This document shows positions 42,134 to 51,334 of a DNA stretch of 64,000 nucleotides, in pieces. Both the position numbers and the translations under genes were made by a program. Within the stretch, counting starts at the first letter, position 1. Every line of letters begins with the position of its first letter. The notes under the pieces were generated by a model that was not told the DNA's origin, ran no database searches, and saw nothing but the letters and a program-made list of their open reading frames with translations. Origin of the DNA: Sphingomonas melonis (GTDB lineage: Bacteria > Pseudomonadota > Alphaproteobacteria > Sphingomonadales > Sphingomonadaceae); contig NZ_JACCBY010000004.1 in NCBI RefSeq assembly GCF_013409985.1, positions 310,001 through 374,000 on the forward strand, in the 5' to 3' direction.

Positions 42134-43285
42134 ATGAGCGACGCTATCACCCCCTTCCCGATCCACGTCGCGCAAGCCGAACTGGATGATCTGACGTCCC
42201 GCCTTGCCCGCACCCGCTGGCCGGACGCGGGCACGGTGACCGACGGATCGCAGGGGCCGCAGCTGGATCGCATCCGCAACTTGGTGACGCGGTGGCGGGA
42301 CGGCTATGATTGGCGATCCACCGAGGCGCTCTTGAACGGCTGGGGCAGCAGCCGGACCGTCATCGACGGGCTCGGCGTCCATTTCCTGCACATCCGCTCG
42401 CCCGAACCGGCCGCAATGCCGCTTCTGCTGACCCATGGTTGGCCGGGGTCGGTGCTGGAGTTCCGCGACGTCATCGGGCCGCTGAGCGATCCGGTCGCGC
42501 ATGGTGGCGTCGCCTCCGACGCCTTCCATCTGGTCATCCCCGCGCTGCCGGGGTTCGGGTTCTCGGACCAGCCGACCGCGCGCTACTGGAACGTAGGCCG
42601 CACCGCGGCAGCCTGGGCCGCGTTGATGCAGCGGCTGGGCTATGGCGATCGCTGGATGGCACAGGGCGGCGATTGGGGCGCGGCCGTGACGACAGCGCTG
42701 GCGCACATGCGCGCGCCCGGCCTCGCGGGCATCCACCTCAACATGGTGCTGTTCCAGCCGACGGAGGCAGAGATTGCCGCAGCGGATGCATCCGAACGGC
42801 AGATGCTCGACGACGCGGCACGCTACCAGCGCGACTATGCGGGCTACATGACGCTTCAGAGCAGCCGCCCGCAATCCGTCGCTTTCGCCTTCGCCGATTC
42901 ACCGGTTGGGCTCGCCGCGTGGATCTACGCGCTGTTCCAGGACGTGTCCGATAGCGGCGGCCAGCCCGAGCGGGTGATCCCGATGGATCATCTGATCGAC
43001 GATATCATGCTCTACTGGTTGCCGAATGCGGGGCCGAGCTCGGCTCGTTTCTGTTGGGAAGCCGCGCAGGAGATGGCGAACGGCATGCCGACCGATCCCG
43101 TGCCGCTGCCGGCCGGCGTCAGCATGTTCCCCGGCGAACAGGTCCGCCTGTCCCGCCGCTGGGCGGAGGCGCGCTTCGCCGACCTTCGCTTCTTCGGCGA
43201 GGCTGATCGCGGCGGCCATTTCGCGGCGATGGAGAATGCGCCCGCGCTCGTGGCGCATGTCCGCGCCACCGCCCGGCAGCTGTGA
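42134..43285 (+). CDS. Epoxide hydrolase family alpha/beta hydrolase
   Basis: A 383-residue protein with the N-terminal EHN domain (FPIHVAQAELDDLTSRLART; about 8-110) and an alpha/beta-hydrolase core. The nucleophile is D180 in AQGGDWGA, the oxyanion motif THGWPG (100-105) is intact, and the histidine is in DRGGHFAAMENAP near the end. This is the microsomal-type epoxide hydrolase family, converting epoxides to diols. ATG 42134 follows TTGGAGCGACC. Probably co-transcribed with the NmrA-like gene under TetR control, which suggests detoxification of an aromatic or epoxidised compound. Confidence 0.9.
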   Translation: MSDAITPFPIHVAQAELDDLTSRLARTRWPDAGTVTDGSQGPQLDRIRNLVTRWRDGYDWRSTEALLNGWGSSRTVIDGLGVHFLHIRSPEPAAMPLLLTHGWPGSVLEFRDVIGPLSDPVAHGGVASDAFHLVIPALPGFGFSDQPTARYWNVGRTAAAWAALMQRLGYGDRWMAQGGDWGAAVTTALAHMRAPGLAGIHLNMVLFQPTEAEIAAADASERQMLDDAARYQRDYAGYMTLQSSRPQSVAFAFADSPVGLAAWIYALFQDVSDSGGQPERVIPMDHLIDDIMLYWLPNAGPSSARFCWEAAQEMANGMPTDPVPLPAGVSMFPGEQVRLSRRWAEARFADLRFFGEADRGGHFAAMENAPALVAHVRATARQL

Positions 43286-43676
43286 CGGTGCGCCGGACGT
43301 GCCGCAAGCGTGGCGTCGGCGGCGGTGAGGGGCGTGAGGATCGAAGGGCATCTTCGATTTCACAGATTAGAAGCGACGCTGCCCGGGCTGCGGCCTCATT
43401 AGAAATATTTCGTTCATCGTACGATATCCCGCAAGATTCGATCTTGGCGTATTCGGTTGGGAACATCGATGTTGACGACACGCTGCACGCCGGTCTTTTC
43501 TGTACGTAGACCGTGGCTGCGGTGGCACGATAACAGCATATTGAATGCCGCTAAGCCATCAGACGGAGGCTTATAAAACGGCAACCGCCTACGACAACAA
43601 GCCGATAATATGCCTTATGTTAAGCGTCGCTGCGTCGCGTACGCACACCCCCGACGTACACGCAGCCACCCGCCCC
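43286..43676. other. 391-base stretch without a supported gene
   Basis: This gap between the epoxide hydrolase and the DUF457-like gene is visibly poorer in GC than its neighbours, with runs such as GAAATATTTCG and GGCTTATAAAACGG. Short open frames exist (43282-43509 +, 43119-43481 -) but show no family similarity, no good ribosome site and no codon pattern like the neighbours. ATCGTACGAT near 43416 is a ten-base palindrome. It may hold promoters or the remains of a decayed gene. Confidence 0.4.
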
Positions 43677-44210
43677 TTAACGCAGCAACAGCCACCCGAG
43701 CGTTCCGAGCACCGCAAGTGCATACCAGCCGCCTTGCGCGCGCATCAGGTATGCGGCGCCAAGGACGCCCGTCGCCGCCAGAGCACCATCTGCGACCTGG
43801 CGGGACGCGATGCGGTCCAGCACGATGACCCCGCCGATCAGATTGGCCGCCGCATTGGCCGCGATCCATAGATAGGACGGCCACACGCCGATCGACCCCC
43901 ATAGCGGCACCTTGATCGTGGCGAAGCCGCGCATCGTGCTCGGAAACAGATCGGCCGCAAGATGGACGCCGATGCCCAGCCCCAAGCCGGCCGCCACCGG
44001 CCAGGTACGGTGGTCAAGCAACGCGACGCAGAATGGCAGGATGCCGTGCACCAGGGCACTGCGATGACGTAGGCGAAGCGGGGTGTCGAGATCCGGCAAG
44101 CGCGTGCCGGCCGCCGCAGCGGCGACGACCGTCGCGATCAGGATCCACGGCCCGCTTCCACCGGTGAACGCCAGCACCACCGCAATAAGAAGAAACAAGG
44201 ATGCCGCCAT
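43677..44210 (-). CDS. DUF457-like membrane protein
   Basis: A 177-residue inner-membrane protein with about five hydrophobic segments. The order RLPDLDTPLRLRHRSALVHG followed by GIGVHLAADLF gives the conserved Asp/His residues seen in the DUF457/YdjM 'membrane-bound metal-dependent hydrolase' family. Function unknown; the family label rests on these residues and the topology. Divergent to the DUF3606 gene with about 100 bases between them. Confidence 0.7.
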   Translation of the reverse strand: MAASLFLLIAVVLAFTGGSGPWILIATVVAAAAAGTRLPDLDTPLRLRHRSALVHGILPFCVALLDHRTWPVAAGLGLGIGVHLAADLFPSTMRGFATIKVPLWGSIGVWPSYLWIAANAAANLIGGVIVLDRIASRQVADGALAATGVLGAAYLMRAQGGWYALAVLGTLGWLLLR

Positions 44211-44311
44211 CGGGGCGCGTTAACCATATGTTCCCGCTTTGTCCACTGTGGGTTCACCCTGCTGGAACCAGTCGGCGCGGCGGGCCATTCCGTGTCGGAG
44301 GAGATGAGAAA

Positions 44312-44503
44312 ATGGCCGATGACAAAAACAAGCGTGGGGCCGGTGATCGCGCCCGGGTTGCCGGCGGCGAGGGCTACGAAGTCGCCTATTTCGCGGACCA
44401 GCACGGCATCACCCGACAGCAGGCGGAAGAGCTGATCAGGACGGTCGGCAACGATCGCGCCGAACTGGACGCGGCTGCAGCCAAGCTCAAGCCGACGACG
44501 TGA
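44312..44503 (+). CDS. DUF3606 domain-containing small protein
   Basis: A 63-residue soluble protein. The GGEGYEVAYFADQHGITRQQ segment and the following helix (AEELIRTVGNDRAELDAAAA) match the DUF3606 pattern, which has the look of a small helix-turn-helix. ATG 44312 is well supported by GGAGGAGATGAGAAA just upstream; in-frame codons further upstream are not coding. Its end overlaps a possible GTG start of the exonuclease III gene. Confidence 0.85.
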   Translation: MADDKNKRGAGDRARVAGGEGYEVAYFADQHGITRQQAEELIRTVGNDRAELDAAAAKLKPTT

Positions 44504-44520
44504 CTCCCGCCGCGGCGGGG

Positions 44521-45321
44521 ATGACGATCGCCACCTATAACGTGAACGGCGTCAACGGGCGCCTGCCCGTCCTCCTGCGCTGGCTTGCCGAGGCACAGCC
44601 GGACATCGTCTGTCTGCAGGAACTCAAGGCGCCGCAGGAGAAATTCCTGGCTGCCGCGATCCGCGATTGCGGCTATGATTCCGTATGGCACGGGCAGAAG
44701 AGCTGGAACGGCGTCGCCATCCTCAGCCGCGTCGGCACGATCCACGAGACGCGGCGCGGATTGCCCGACGATCCCGATCCGTCGCAGAGCCGCTATATCG
44801 AGGCGGCGGTCAACGGCATCCTGATCGGCGGCCTGTATCTGCCCAACGGTAATCCCCGCCCCGGCCCTAAATTCGACTATAAGCTCGCCTGGTTCGAGCG
44901 GCTCAACGCCCATGCGGCAACACTGCTGGAGAGCGGCCTGCCCGTGGTGCTCGCCGGCGATTTCAACGTGATGCCGACCGAGCGCGACGTCTATAAACCC
45001 GAACGCTGGATCGACGACGCACTGTTCGCGCCGGAGGTTCGAGCGCTGTTCGCGCGATTGACCGCACAGGGTTGGACGGACGCGCTGCGTCAGCGTCATC
45101 CCGACGAGACGATCTATACCTTCTGGGACTATTTCCGGAACGCCTATGCCCGGAACGCAGGGCTGCGCATCGACCATCTCCTGCTCAGTCCATCGCTGGC
45201 CGGACGACTGGAGGACGCCCAGGTTGATCGGCACGTCCGCGGCTGGGAGAAGACCAGCGACCATGCGCCGACGTGGATCCGTCTCGCGCCCGAACCGGCG
45301 AAAACCGCCCGCCGCGCTTGA
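44521..45321 (+). CDS. xthA: Exodeoxyribonuclease III
   Basis: A 266-residue AP endonuclease/3'-5' exonuclease of the ExoIII family, acting in base-excision repair. Active-site motifs are visible in order: IATYNVNGVNGR (N8), CLQELKAP (E34), WNGVAILSR, GLYLPNGNP, AGDFNVMP, RIDHLLLS and SDHAP. ATG 44521 gives the usual family start (MTIATYNVNG); GTG 44500, overlapping the DUF3606 stop, is the alternative. Sphingomonads often carry more than one ExoIII homologue, so the symbol marks the family only. Confidence 0.92.
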   Translation: MTIATYNVNGVNGRLPVLLRWLAEAQPDIVCLQELKAPQEKFLAAAIRDCGYDSVWHGQKSWNGVAILSRVGTIHETRRGLPDDPDPSQSRYIEAAVNGILIGGLYLPNGNPRPGPKFDYKLAWFERLNAHAATLLESGLPVVLAGDFNVMPTERDVYKPERWIDDALFAPEVRALFARLTAQGWTDALRQRHPDETIYTFWDYFRNAYARNAGLRIDHLLLSPSLAGRLEDAQVDRHVRGWEKTSDHAPTWIRLAPEPAKTARRA

Positions 45322-45426
45322 TCGAGGTCAACATGGCGTGGAAAAACGCAGCAGAAAACAACAGTTTGGTCAACCACCGGGGAACGAGAGGTGCCGTGCA
45401 CGCTTGGTGGAGCAGGGAGCCAAAGC

Positions 45427-45492
45427 ATGTCCTACGCCATCGGCGCAGAATTCGATGTCAGCGATCATCGTGACTCTATGGGGCGCTCATGA
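45427..45492 (+). CDS. Possible 21-residue leader peptide ahead of histidine phosphatase
   Basis: An ATG at 45427 with GGGAG seven bases upstream opens a 21-codon frame (MSYAIGAEFDVSDHRDSMGR plus Ser) whose TGA stop overlaps the ATG of the phosphatase gene (ATGA at 45489-45492). The site and overlap are what a translational coupler would look like, and the phosphatase ATG has no good ribosome site of its own. Nothing else supports translation. Confidence 0.35.
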   Translation: MSYAIGAEFDVSDHRDSMGRS

Positions 45493-46259
45493 CGGCGCCG
45501 CGCTGGCCGAGCCGGCTCTGGATCGTGCGCCATGGCGAAAGCGCCGGCAACGTCGCCCGCGATGAGGCGCATGCGCGCGGTGCCGACCGGATCGAACTGG
45601 CGACACGGGACGTGGATATCACCCTGTCGCAGCGCGGTGGCGAGCAGGCCGGTGCACTCGGCGACTGGTTCGCACAGGTCGCTACCGATGACCGGCCGGA
45701 GGTGATGCTCGCATCGCCCTATGTCCGCGCGCTGGAGACGGCGCGAATCTTCCGCAACCATGGCGGTGGCTCCGGTGATGCGCCGATCGCCGTCGACGAA
45801 CGCCTGCGCGAAAAGGAGTTCGGCATACTCGACGGGCTGACGACGACCGGTGTCGCCGCGGTCCATCCCGAGCAAGCCGAATTCCGTCGGCTCCTCGGCA
45901 AATTCTACCATCGGCCGCCCGGCGGCGAGAGCTGGTGCGACGTCATCTTCCGCCTGCGGTCGCTGATGGACACGATCGCGCTGCACCATGGCGGAAAGCG
46001 CGTCATGATCGTCGCGCATCAGGTGGTCGTCCTGTGCCTGCGCTATATCATCGAGGATCTGTCGGAAGCGGAGATCCTCGCGATCGATCGGCAGGGCGAT
46101 GTCGCCAACGGCTCGGTCACCGAATATCGCTTCGATCCCGCCGCGGGCCGCGACGGCGCGCTGGCGCTGGTCCGCTACAACGACGTGCGGCATCTTGAGG
46201 ACCGGGGTGCCGCAACGGTGACGGCGGAGCCTGACCGTACCGCGGGCATACGGGGATGA
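45489..46259 (+). CDS. Histidine phosphatase family protein
   Basis: A 256-residue phosphoglycerate-mutase-like phosphatase. The catalytic motif is RHGES (14-18) in LWIVRHGESAGN; SPYVRALETAR, the EKEFGILDG acid region and MIVAHQVVV with the second histidine complete the fold. Substrate unknown. Overlaps the NAD(P)H-hydrate dehydratase gene by 4 bases (ATGA), so the pair is co-expressed, and may itself be coupled to a 21-codon frame just upstream. Confidence 0.9.
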   Translation: MTAPRWPSRLWIVRHGESAGNVARDEAHARGADRIELATRDVDITLSQRGGEQAGALGDWFAQVATDDRPEVMLASPYVRALETARIFRNHGGGSGDAPIAVDERLREKEFGILDGLTTTGVAAVHPEQAEFRRLLGKFYHRPPGGESWCDVIFRLRSLMDTIALHHGGKRVMIVAHQVVVLCLRYIIEDLSEAEILAIDRQGDVANGSVTEYRFDPAAGRDGALALVRYNDVRHLEDRGAATVTAEPDRTAGIRG

Positions 46260-47137
46260 CCGGCGCGGCCACCCCGCTCGACCGCAAATGGATCGCCGCC
46301 AATCCGCTGCCCGTGCATGGCAGCGGGACGACGAAGAACAGCCGCGGCCGCGTCCTCGCGATCGGCGGATCGCGGATCGTCCCCGGCGCCCTCCGCCTCA
46401 CCGGCGAGGCGGCGTTGCGCGCCGGCGCCGGCAAGCTGCAGATGGCGACGGTGGAATCGGCCGCACTCCTCGGCCTGTTCGTGCCCGAGGCTGCGACCAT
46501 CGCCCTGCCCGAGGACGAGGATGGCGAGATCGCGGCCGGACCCGGCAGCCGCCTCGAGACCGCGCTCGACGCCTGCGGCGCGCTGGTGATCGGCCCGGGG
46601 ATCGGCAAGCCCGATGCGGCGCAGCGCCTGCTCGACCTGATCCTTCGGCAGCCGGGTGCGGATATGACGCTGGTGGTCGACGCGATGGCGATCGGCTGTG
46701 CACGCGACATGCGCAAGCAGCTTGCGCCCTTGTCAGGACGGCTCGTGTTCACGCCCCATTATGGTGAAATGGCGATCCTGACCGGACAGGATGAGGACGA
46801 CATCGCCGCCGATCCCGCCGCGATCGCCAGCAGGGTCGCCGCGGACTATGGCGCGATCGTCGTGCTGAAGGGCAGCGACACCGTCATCGCTGCCCCGAAC
46901 GGGGCGCTGCTGCATTATGTCGGCGGCGGCAGCGGTCTGGCGACCGGCGGCTCGGGCGATGTGCTCGCCGGCGCGATCGCCGGCCTGCTGTCGCGCGGTG
47001 CACCGCCGCTCGTCGCGGCGGGCTGGGGCGTGTGGCTGCATGGCGAGAGCGGTCGTCGTGTCGCCGCCGCGACCGGCCCGATCGGCTTTCTGGCCCGCGA
47101 GTTGCCGGCCGAATTCCCGCGCCTGCTCCCGCAATGA
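46256..47137 (+). CDS. nnrD: ADP-dependent NAD(P)H-hydrate dehydratase
   Basis: A 293-residue YjeF C-terminal-domain protein that repairs hydrated NAD(P)H (NADHX) using ADP or ATP. The ribokinase-like fold shows GRVLAIGGSRIVPGALRLTG, VIGPGIGKPDA, VVDAMAIG, FTPHYGEMAILTG and the anion-hole motif GLATGGSGDVLAG. The epimerase half (NnrE), fused in many bacteria, is missing here, so it must be encoded elsewhere. Coupled to a histidine phosphatase gene. Confidence 0.9.
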   Translation: MTGAATPLDRKWIAANPLPVHGSGTTKNSRGRVLAIGGSRIVPGALRLTGEAALRAGAGKLQMATVESAALLGLFVPEAATIALPEDEDGEIAAGPGSRLETALDACGALVIGPGIGKPDAAQRLLDLILRQPGADMTLVVDAMAIGCARDMRKQLAPLSGRLVFTPHYGEMAILTGQDEDDIAADPAAIASRVAADYGAIVVLKGSDTVIAAPNGALLHYVGGGSGLATGGSGDVLAGAIAGLLSRGAPPLVAAGWGVWLHGESGRRVAAATGPIGFLARELPAEFPRLLPQ

Positions 47138-47344
47138 GCGGGCGGAGCGGTTCGGCGTGCCGGCGAGCTGAGCCGCGCTGGTTGGATCACCGGGACCCGC
47201 CGTTGAAATCGCACTGATCCACATCGTGCCCGCGGAACTCCCGCCCGTCGCCGCACGATGAGGTCCGCGCCCGGGCCGGCGGCGCGCGACCGCCGCGGGG
47301 CACGCCGATGTCGGACCGGCCATCAGTGAAGGGCGCGCGCGATC

Positions 47345-48919
47345 ATGCACACATTCGAGCTGCTGCTCATCCTGATCGCGGCCTGCGTGGTCCTTGCCTA
47401 TGCCGCCGAGCGTCTGCGCATCCCGCTCGCCGTCGCGCTCGTCCTCGGCGGCATGGCGCTTGCGTTCGTGCCGGGGATCGGCACCGTCGAGCTCGATCCC
47501 GAACTTGCGCTGGCGCTGTTCCTGCCGCCGTTGTTGCAGGCGAGCGCCTATCGCACCGACTGGCCTGCCTTCCGGTTCAACCTGCGCCCGATCCTGTCGC
47601 TGGCGCTCGGCGCGGTGTTCTTCACGGCCGCCGCGGTGGCGATCGTGGCGAAGCTGCTGGTGCCGGACCTGCCGTGGTGGGCGGCGATCACGCTCGGCGC
47701 GATCGTTGCCCCGCCCGATGCGGTCGCGGCCGCGGCGGTGCTGAAACAGGTCCGGCTGCCCAAGCGCCTCGTGACGGTGCTGGAGGGCGAAAGCCTCATC
47801 AACGATGCGTCCTCGCTCGTGCTGTATCGCTGTGCGGTCGCCGCGACCCTTGCCGGCACCTTCAGCCTTGGCGAAGGCGTGCTGCAATTCTTCGCCGCCT
47901 CGATCGGCGGCACGCTGGTCGGCTGGCTCGTCGGCCGCGGCGCGATGTGGGTCTTCGCGCGGCTCGACGACACGTTGCTCGATATCACCGTCAGCCTGCT
48001 CGCCGGGTTCGTCGCCTATGTGCTTGCCGAGCAGATCCAGGTGTCGGGCGTGCTCGCCGCGGTCGCCTGTGGCCTGGTGCTGGGGCGGCGCCAGCACGCC
48101 GCCTTCACCGGCGAGACGCGGCTCGGCATGGCGACGGTATGGCGCTTCGTCGAATTCTTGCTGACCGCCCTCGTCTTCATGCTGATCGGCCTCCAGCTGC
48201 GCGGCATCGTCGAGCGGTTGCAGGACTATGATCCGCTGCGGCTCGGGCTGATCGCCTTTGCCATCTCCGCGACGCTGATCGTCAGCCGCGGCCTGTGGAT
48301 TTTTCCGGCGACATGGCTGCCGCGCCTGCTGTTTCGCAGCACGCGCGAGCAGGACCCGATGCCGCCGTGGAGCCACCCGGCCATCCTGTCCTGGGCCGGC
48401 ATGCGCGGCGTGGTCAGCCTGGCGACCGCGCTGGCGCTGCCGATCCGCTTTCCCGGTCGCGACATCATCGTCTTCCTCGCCTTCTGCGCCATTTTTGCGA
48501 CGCTCGTCGTCCAGGGCACGACATTGGGCTGGCTGATCCGCCGCCTCGGCCTTGAGGAGGACGAGGCGGTGCTGCCCGAACCGGACACGGCACAGGCACG
48601 GGCGGAACTCGCCGCCGCCTCGCTGGAAGCGGTGGAGGATCACGCCGGCGACGATGCCTCGCTGCACAGCGGCGCCGCGGCCGAACTGGTTGAGGAATAT
48701 AAGGTGCGCGCCCACCGCGCCAGCATCGAAGGGCAGGACGTGGAAACGAAGACCGAACAGCTCGCGGCGCAGCAGCGGCTGCGTCTCGTCGCGATCCAGG
48801 CCGCCCGCGAGAAGCTGTCCGATCAGACCGATCAGATCGACGCCGACGCCCACCGGGCGCTTGGCGAGGAACTCGATCTCGAGGAGCAGCAGATCTGCCG
48901 CGCCCTCGGCGAGGGCTGA
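47345..48919 (+). CDS. CPA1 family Na+/H+ antiporter
   Basis: A 524-residue NhaP-type antiporter with about twelve transmembrane helices over the first 410 residues and a charged C-terminal cytoplasmic tail with helical, coiled-coil-like character (about 415-524). The ion-binding motif APPDAVAAAAVLKQ and LEGESLINDASSLV are family hallmarks; HPAILSWAGMRGVVSLATAL gives the conserved Arg region. Expected to exchange Na+ (or K+) for H+ across the inner membrane. Stands alone, ending 4 bases from a convergent TonB receptor. Confidence 0.92.
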   Translation: MHTFELLLILIAACVVLAYAAERLRIPLAVALVLGGMALAFVPGIGTVELDPELALALFLPPLLQASAYRTDWPAFRFNLRPILSLALGAVFFTAAAVAIVAKLLVPDLPWWAAITLGAIVAPPDAVAAAAVLKQVRLPKRLVTVLEGESLINDASSLVLYRCAVAATLAGTFSLGEGVLQFFAASIGGTLVGWLVGRGAMWVFARLDDTLLDITVSLLAGFVAYVLAEQIQVSGVLAAVACGLVLGRRQHAAFTGETRLGMATVWRFVEFLLTALVFMLIGLQLRGIVERLQDYDPLRLGLIAFAISATLIVSRGLWIFPATWLPRLLFRSTREQDPMPPWSHPAILSWAGMRGVVSLATALALPIRFPGRDIIVFLAFCAIFATLVVQGTTLGWLIRRLGLEEDEAVLPEPDTAQARAELAAASLEAVEDHAGDDASLHSGAAAELVEEYKVRAHRASIEGQDVETKTEQLAAQQRLRLVAIQAAREKLSDQTDQIDADAHRALGEELDLEEQQICRALGEG

Positions 48920-48923
48920 CGGG

Positions 48924-51203
48924 TCACAGGTGCAGCTCGATCCCGGCGCCGAACGTCTGCGGATCGCCCAGGATCGCCTGGTTGCTGCTCGGGGAGTCAT
49001 ATTGCTTGTACCGCGTGTCGAGCAGGTTGCGCGCGAATACGAAGGTGGTCCAGCGATCGGTGTCATAGCCCAGCCGCGTGTTCACGATCGTCCGGCCAGC
49101 CAGCCGTGCCTCCGCCTGCCCCACGCCGGGCGTGGTGAAGACCGGTCCGCGATAATTGGCGTTCAGATTGCCGCTGATCCGCCCGACATGCGCATTGACG
49201 CCCCCGGCCAGCGTCCAGCGTGGTGCGTAGGGGAATTGCGAGCCCGCGAGATCGACGCTGCCTGTCGCACCGCCGGGCAGCGCGAACGTGTCGAACCGGG
49301 TCTGCACGTGCCCGATCGAAGCATAGGCATCGAGTGTGCGACTGATCCGCCCCTGCCCTTCGATCTCGAAGCCGTAGAGATGCGACTGCGCGGCGTTGAC
49401 GGTGTTGTAATCGAAGGTGTTGAGGCCGAACCGCGCGATGGTCTGCTGGCTGCGCCAATCGACATAGAAGACGTTGGCATTGACCGTCAGGCGCCCGCCC
49501 AGCCATCGCGAACGCAGCGACCCTTCGTAGTTCCAGCTATGTTCGGGATCATAGGGCACCAGCAGCGCGCGCGCCGGATTCTGACTCGACCCACCCGAAC
49601 GATATGCCCGCTGCACCGTGAAGGCGGTGGTCAGGTCGGGCGTCCACGCCATGCTGATCCCTGCCTTCGGCAGGAAGGCATCGAAGCTGCGCGCGTTGGC
49701 GGCGCGCGGCGACGAGGCTGCGGCGACGAGCGCCAGCACGCCGCGGTTGATCTGCTGCACCGCCCCGTAGCGTAGCGTGCCCGCTGCCCCAAACGCCGCC
49801 GGATCGGGCAGCGTGCCGGTGAAGGTCGTCAGCGTCGCCGCGATGTAGCGGTTCTCCTCGTGATCGTAGCGGAAGCCCGCGATCAGCGACAGGCGATCGG
49901 TGACCCGGTAGCGCCCGTCGCCGAACAGCGCGGCGGTGCGCACGGCATCGGGCTGTTGGCCGCGATAGTGGATCGGGATCGCGGGCAGGGCGGCGGCATA
50001 AGCGGTCACGATCTGCGCCGCGGTGGCCGCGGGAACGCCGCCGCTCTCCAGCAAACGCCCGATTGTCCCGGTTGGCAGCGGTACGTTGATCCGGCTCTCG
50101 GCCTCCAGCCCGCCGGTGCGGCGATACGCCCATGCCCCCAGCACGCCGCTCGCCCGCTCGCCGTCATAGTTCAGGCGCAATTCCTCGGTCCACGTCTTGT
50201 ACCGCGTCAGGTTGTCGACCGCCTGCACGTCGGCGGCGGTGCCGTCGGTGTCGACCAGCGCGTGCGTGGTGACCTGGTTGTACGAGGTCACGCTCGACAG
50301 GCGCAGGCGCGGCGTGATCGCATAGCCGAGGTTCAGCACGGCGATGTCGGAGTGGACGCGCCCGCGGCTGGGCCGGTTGCCGGTGCTGATCCGGTTGTCG
50401 TAGAAATCGGGCACGTCGGTACGCGCATATTCGTAGAGGTAACCGCCGTCGCGACGCACACGGTTGTAGCTTGCGCGTACGTCCAGACCCGGAACCGCGG
50501 CCGGCGTCCAGCGCAGCTTGCCGCGCAGATTGAGCGACCGGAGGGCATCGTCATAGCCGCCGCGCGTCACGTTCCGGATCAGCCCGCGGTCCGAGCGCTG
50601 CTCGGCGGACAGCCGGAAACCGAGTTCATCGCGGAGGAGCGGGCCGCCTGCCGCGGCTGAGACGGTCCGCTCGTTGTGCTCGGTCCAGAGGACGCGCGCA
50701 TCCGCGCTGTACGCGGTGGGCGAGGCATCGCGTGTGGTGAGCACCACCGCGCCTGCCAGCGTGTTCAGCCCCTGGATTGTCGACTGCGGCCCGCGCAGCA
50801 CCTCGACCTGATGCACGTCCCATAGATCGGTGGGGCCGCCGAACAAGGCGTCGCGCGGGATCGGCGCGCCATCGACGTACACGCTCGCGGTATCCGCGTT
50901 GCCGCCCCCGCCGACGCCGGTATTGGTGATGCCGCGGATCGTGAAGCCGGTGGAGCCATAGGTCTCCGACATGTTGGCGGTGCGATTGTAGACGTCCTGC
51001 ACCGTCTGGATCGTCTCCTCCCGCATCCGGTCGGGCGTGGTGATTGCGACGCTGGTCGGCGTATCCTGCACCGTGCGGTTCGTCTTTTCCCCCGTGACGA
51101 CGATGTCATCCTCGGGCGCCTCTGCGATGCGCGCCTGCTGCGCCGAAGCCGGCATGGCTGTGAGCAAGGCCGAACCGGCCAGTAAGAATGCAATCGTCCG
51201 CAT
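48924..51203 (-). CDS. TonB-dependent receptor (third, shorter type)
   Basis: A 759-residue outer-membrane receptor, different in class from the two large ones: signal peptide ending PASAQQ, plug with DIVVTGEKTNRTVQDTPTSV, QVEVLRGPQSTIQGLNTLAG and a barrel ending IELHL. The length and plug are those of siderophore or small-ligand receptors. It is not linked to glycosidases. A TATTGA-GAA-TCAATA palindrome 34 bases upstream resembles part of a Fur box, which would suggest iron control; ligand unknown. Confidence 0.93.
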   Translation of the reverse strand: MRTIAFLLAGSALLTAMPASAQQARIAEAPEDDIVVTGEKTNRTVQDTPTSVAITTPDRMREETIQTVQDVYNRTANMSETYGSTGFTIRGITNTGVGGGGNADTASVYVDGAPIPRDALFGGPTDLWDVHQVEVLRGPQSTIQGLNTLAGAVVLTTRDASPTAYSADARVLWTEHNERTVSAAAGGPLLRDELGFRLSAEQRSDRGLIRNVTRGGYDDALRSLNLRGKLRWTPAAVPGLDVRASYNRVRRDGGYLYEYARTDVPDFYDNRISTGNRPSRGRVHSDIAVLNLGYAITPRLRLSSVTSYNQVTTHALVDTDGTAADVQAVDNLTRYKTWTEELRLNYDGERASGVLGAWAYRRTGGLEAESRINVPLPTGTIGRLLESGGVPAATAAQIVTAYAAALPAIPIHYRGQQPDAVRTAALFGDGRYRVTDRLSLIAGFRYDHEENRYIAATLTTFTGTLPDPAAFGAAGTLRYGAVQQINRGVLALVAAASSPRAANARSFDAFLPKAGISMAWTPDLTTAFTVQRAYRSGGSSQNPARALLVPYDPEHSWNYEGSLRSRWLGGRLTVNANVFYVDWRSQQTIARFGLNTFDYNTVNAAQSHLYGFEIEGQGRISRTLDAYASIGHVQTRFDTFALPGGATGSVDLAGSQFPYAPRWTLAGGVNAHVGRISGNLNANYRGPVFTTPGVGQAEARLAGRTIVNTRLGYDTDRWTTFVFARNLLDTRYKQYDSPSSNQAILGDPQTFGAGIELHL

Positions 51204-51236
51204 GATGCCCCCCTGCCCCGCCGTTATCCTCCGCCC

Positions 51237-51251
51237 TATTGAGAATCAATA
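51237..51251. promoter_or_regulatory. Palindrome upstream of TonB receptor 3, Fur-box-like
   Basis: TATTGA (51237-51242), GAA, TCAATA (51246-51251) form a perfect six-base inverted repeat with a three-base centre. The TTGAGAATCAA core recalls half of a Fur box (GATAATGAGAATCATTATC type), but the full 19-base site is absent. Placed 34-48 bases before the receptor start. Confidence 0.4.
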
Positions 51252-51334
51252 GCACTAGTGGATAAGCTGGCCCGGGATGCTTGCGGTCGTGGCAACGGTC
51301 GGCGATGCTGCGTCCGGTTTGGAAAGGTACGTCG

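Noticed and set aside
43282..43871. Small frames 43282-43509 and 43545-43871 on the plus strand
   Set aside because: No ribosome site or family resemblance; the second is mostly antisense to the DUF457-like gene.
46733..49066. 777-codon open frame on the minus strand
   Set aside because: Runs through three real genes on either strand (nnrD, antiporter, end of receptor 3); low-complexity charged composition.
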